Below are positions 31,859 to 32,477 of a stretch of 32,477 bases of DNA, piece by piece. Source of the stretch: Anaerolineae bacterium (GTDB lineage: Bacteria; Chloroflexota; Anaerolineae; JAFGEY01); the NCBI GenBank assembly GCA_016783145.1, contig JADHXD010000043.1, positions 1-32,477 of the forward strand, given 5' to 3'. The notes under the pieces were generated by a model. The model was given only the letters and a program-made list of their open reading frames with translations, made no database searches and had not been told where the DNA came from. The translations under genes were made by a program, and so were the position numbers. How positions within the stretch are numbered: position 1 is the first letter of the stretch; each line of letters opens with the position of its first letter.

Positions 31859-32477
31859 AAGTCGCGAAATACTACAGCCGCCAGGACATCCGCCTCGAAG
31901 AAGTGCCTGTGCCCGAGATCGGGGCGGGAGAGATCCTGGTGCGGGTTGCGGCCTGCGGGCTGTGCGGCAGCGATTTGATGGAGTGGTACGTCCGCGAGAA
32001 GGCTCCTGTGGTGCTCGGGCACGAGCCAGCAGGCACGATCACCGCCGCAGGGACAGATGTCCGCGACTTCCAGGTGGGTGACCGGGTCTTTGTCCACCAC
32101 CACGTGCCCTGCTTTGTCTGTCATCACTGCCTGCGCGGGTACTATACGCTGTGCGAGACCTTCAAGTCGACTCACCTCGATCCCGGGGGGTTTGCCGAGT
32201 ACGTCCGGGTGCCCGCCCTCAACGTGGCGCGGGATGTCCTCAGGCTCCCGCCTGGCATGTCGTACGTCGCAGCCACCATGATCGAGCCGGTAGCTACCTG
32301 CATCAGAGGGATCGAACGCGCCAATGTCCAGACCGGAGACACGGTCATCGTGCTCGGCGCGGGGGTGACCGGCCTGATCCACTTGCAGCTCTGCCGGCTC
32401 TTTGGAGCGGCAAAGGTCGTGGTCACCGATTTCTCGGACTACCGCCTGGGGGTAGCTCGTCAGCTCGGGGCAGACCT
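31855..32477 (+). CDS. Zinc-dependent alcohol dehydrogenase, second copy (3' partial)
   Basis: This is a paralogous medium-chain dehydrogenase that runs off the end of the window (about 207 codons seen). The catalytic zinc ligands Cys37 and His56-Glu57 (LGHEPAG), structural Cys86, 89, 92 and 100, and the cofactor loop GAGVTG are present. It starts at ATG 31855 by overlap with the cupin stop. It differs clearly from the dehydrogenase at 30435 and probably acts on a different intermediate of the same pathway. Confidence 0.9.
   Translation, partial: MKVAKYYSRQDIRLEEVPVPEIGAGEILVRVAACGLCGSDLMEWYVREKAPVVLGHEPAGTITAAGTDVRDFQVGDRVFVHHHVPCFVCHHCLRGYYTLCETFKSTHLDPGGFAEYVRVPALNVARDVLRLPPGMSYVAATMIEPVATCIRGIERANVQTGDTVIVLGAGVTGLIHLQLCRLFGAAKVVVTDFSDYRLGVARQLGAD

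Noticed and set aside
1-32477. CRISPR arrays, tRNA and rRNA genes, transposases, phage genes
   Set aside because: By reading, no spaced direct repeats, no tRNA T-arm/acceptor pattern and no transposase or integrase was found. A dedicated tRNA and repeat search was not possible here.

Overview
The window is a GC-rich bacterial chromosome segment with dense, mostly plus-strand operons and clear Shine-Dalgarno sites. The gene mix suggests a Chloroflexota (Anaerolineae-like) bacterium. The evidence is a T-box leader in front of an archaeal-type AspRS, a RIO1 kinase, a LysW-like carrier, a BchI-type AAA+ ATPase carrying a four-Cys insert, and B12-dependent and sugar-acid enzymes. This assignment is inference from gene content; no rRNA or tRNA gene is present to confirm it.

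Layout. (1) 70-1650: a minus-strand RIO1 kinase gene whose leader carries a small ORF, an intrinsic-terminator-like hairpin and a second, related hairpin. Its promoter is back-to-back with the aspS promoter. (2) 1622-3300: promoter, Asp-specific T-box riboswitch and aspS, predicted to be the non-discriminating form. (3) 3392-7575: a coupled envelope-polysaccharide operon (UDP-glucuronate decarboxylase, O-antigen ligase/polymerase, GtrA, GT4 glycosyltransferase). (4) 7606-11808: a BchI-type ATPase with a probable frameshift at its 5' end, a membrane protein, an AcsE/MtrH-like methyltransferase, a TrmO-like protein and a GNAT acetyltransferase, closed by a symmetrical hairpin. (5) 11886-12603, minus strand: two tandem small zinc-ribbon proteins, one LysW-like with a long acidic tail, behind a consensus promoter. 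(6) 12701-14625: nitroreductase, flavodoxin-like reductase and a nitrilase fragment. (7) 14729-20153: a tight five-gene unit of two DUF488 proteins, a probable dual-OB protein, a 1060-aa RecQ helicase with an added N-terminal TPR-like region, and a DinB-like protein. (8) 20194-24472: PdxA-family dehydrogenase, URO-D-family protein, GH4 glycosidase and KDPG aldolase. (9) 24678-25529, minus strand: DegV. (10) 25717-32477: a fused large+medium subunit of a B12 diol/glycerol dehydratase, an IlvD/Edd dehydratase, a kinase remnant, the dehydratase small subunit, and zinc alcohol dehydrogenase, cupin and second dehydrogenase genes. The last gene runs off the window.

How it fits together. Blocks 8 and 10 look like catabolism of sugar acids, polyols or glycosides: glycoside opening, dehydration, aldol cleavage and NAD-linked oxidation. 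Block 7 is the best candidate for an undescribed system. It looks like a nucleic-acid repair or defence module built around an unusual RecQ. Blocks 2 and 1 share one regulatory intergenic region in which both transcripts have structured leaders.
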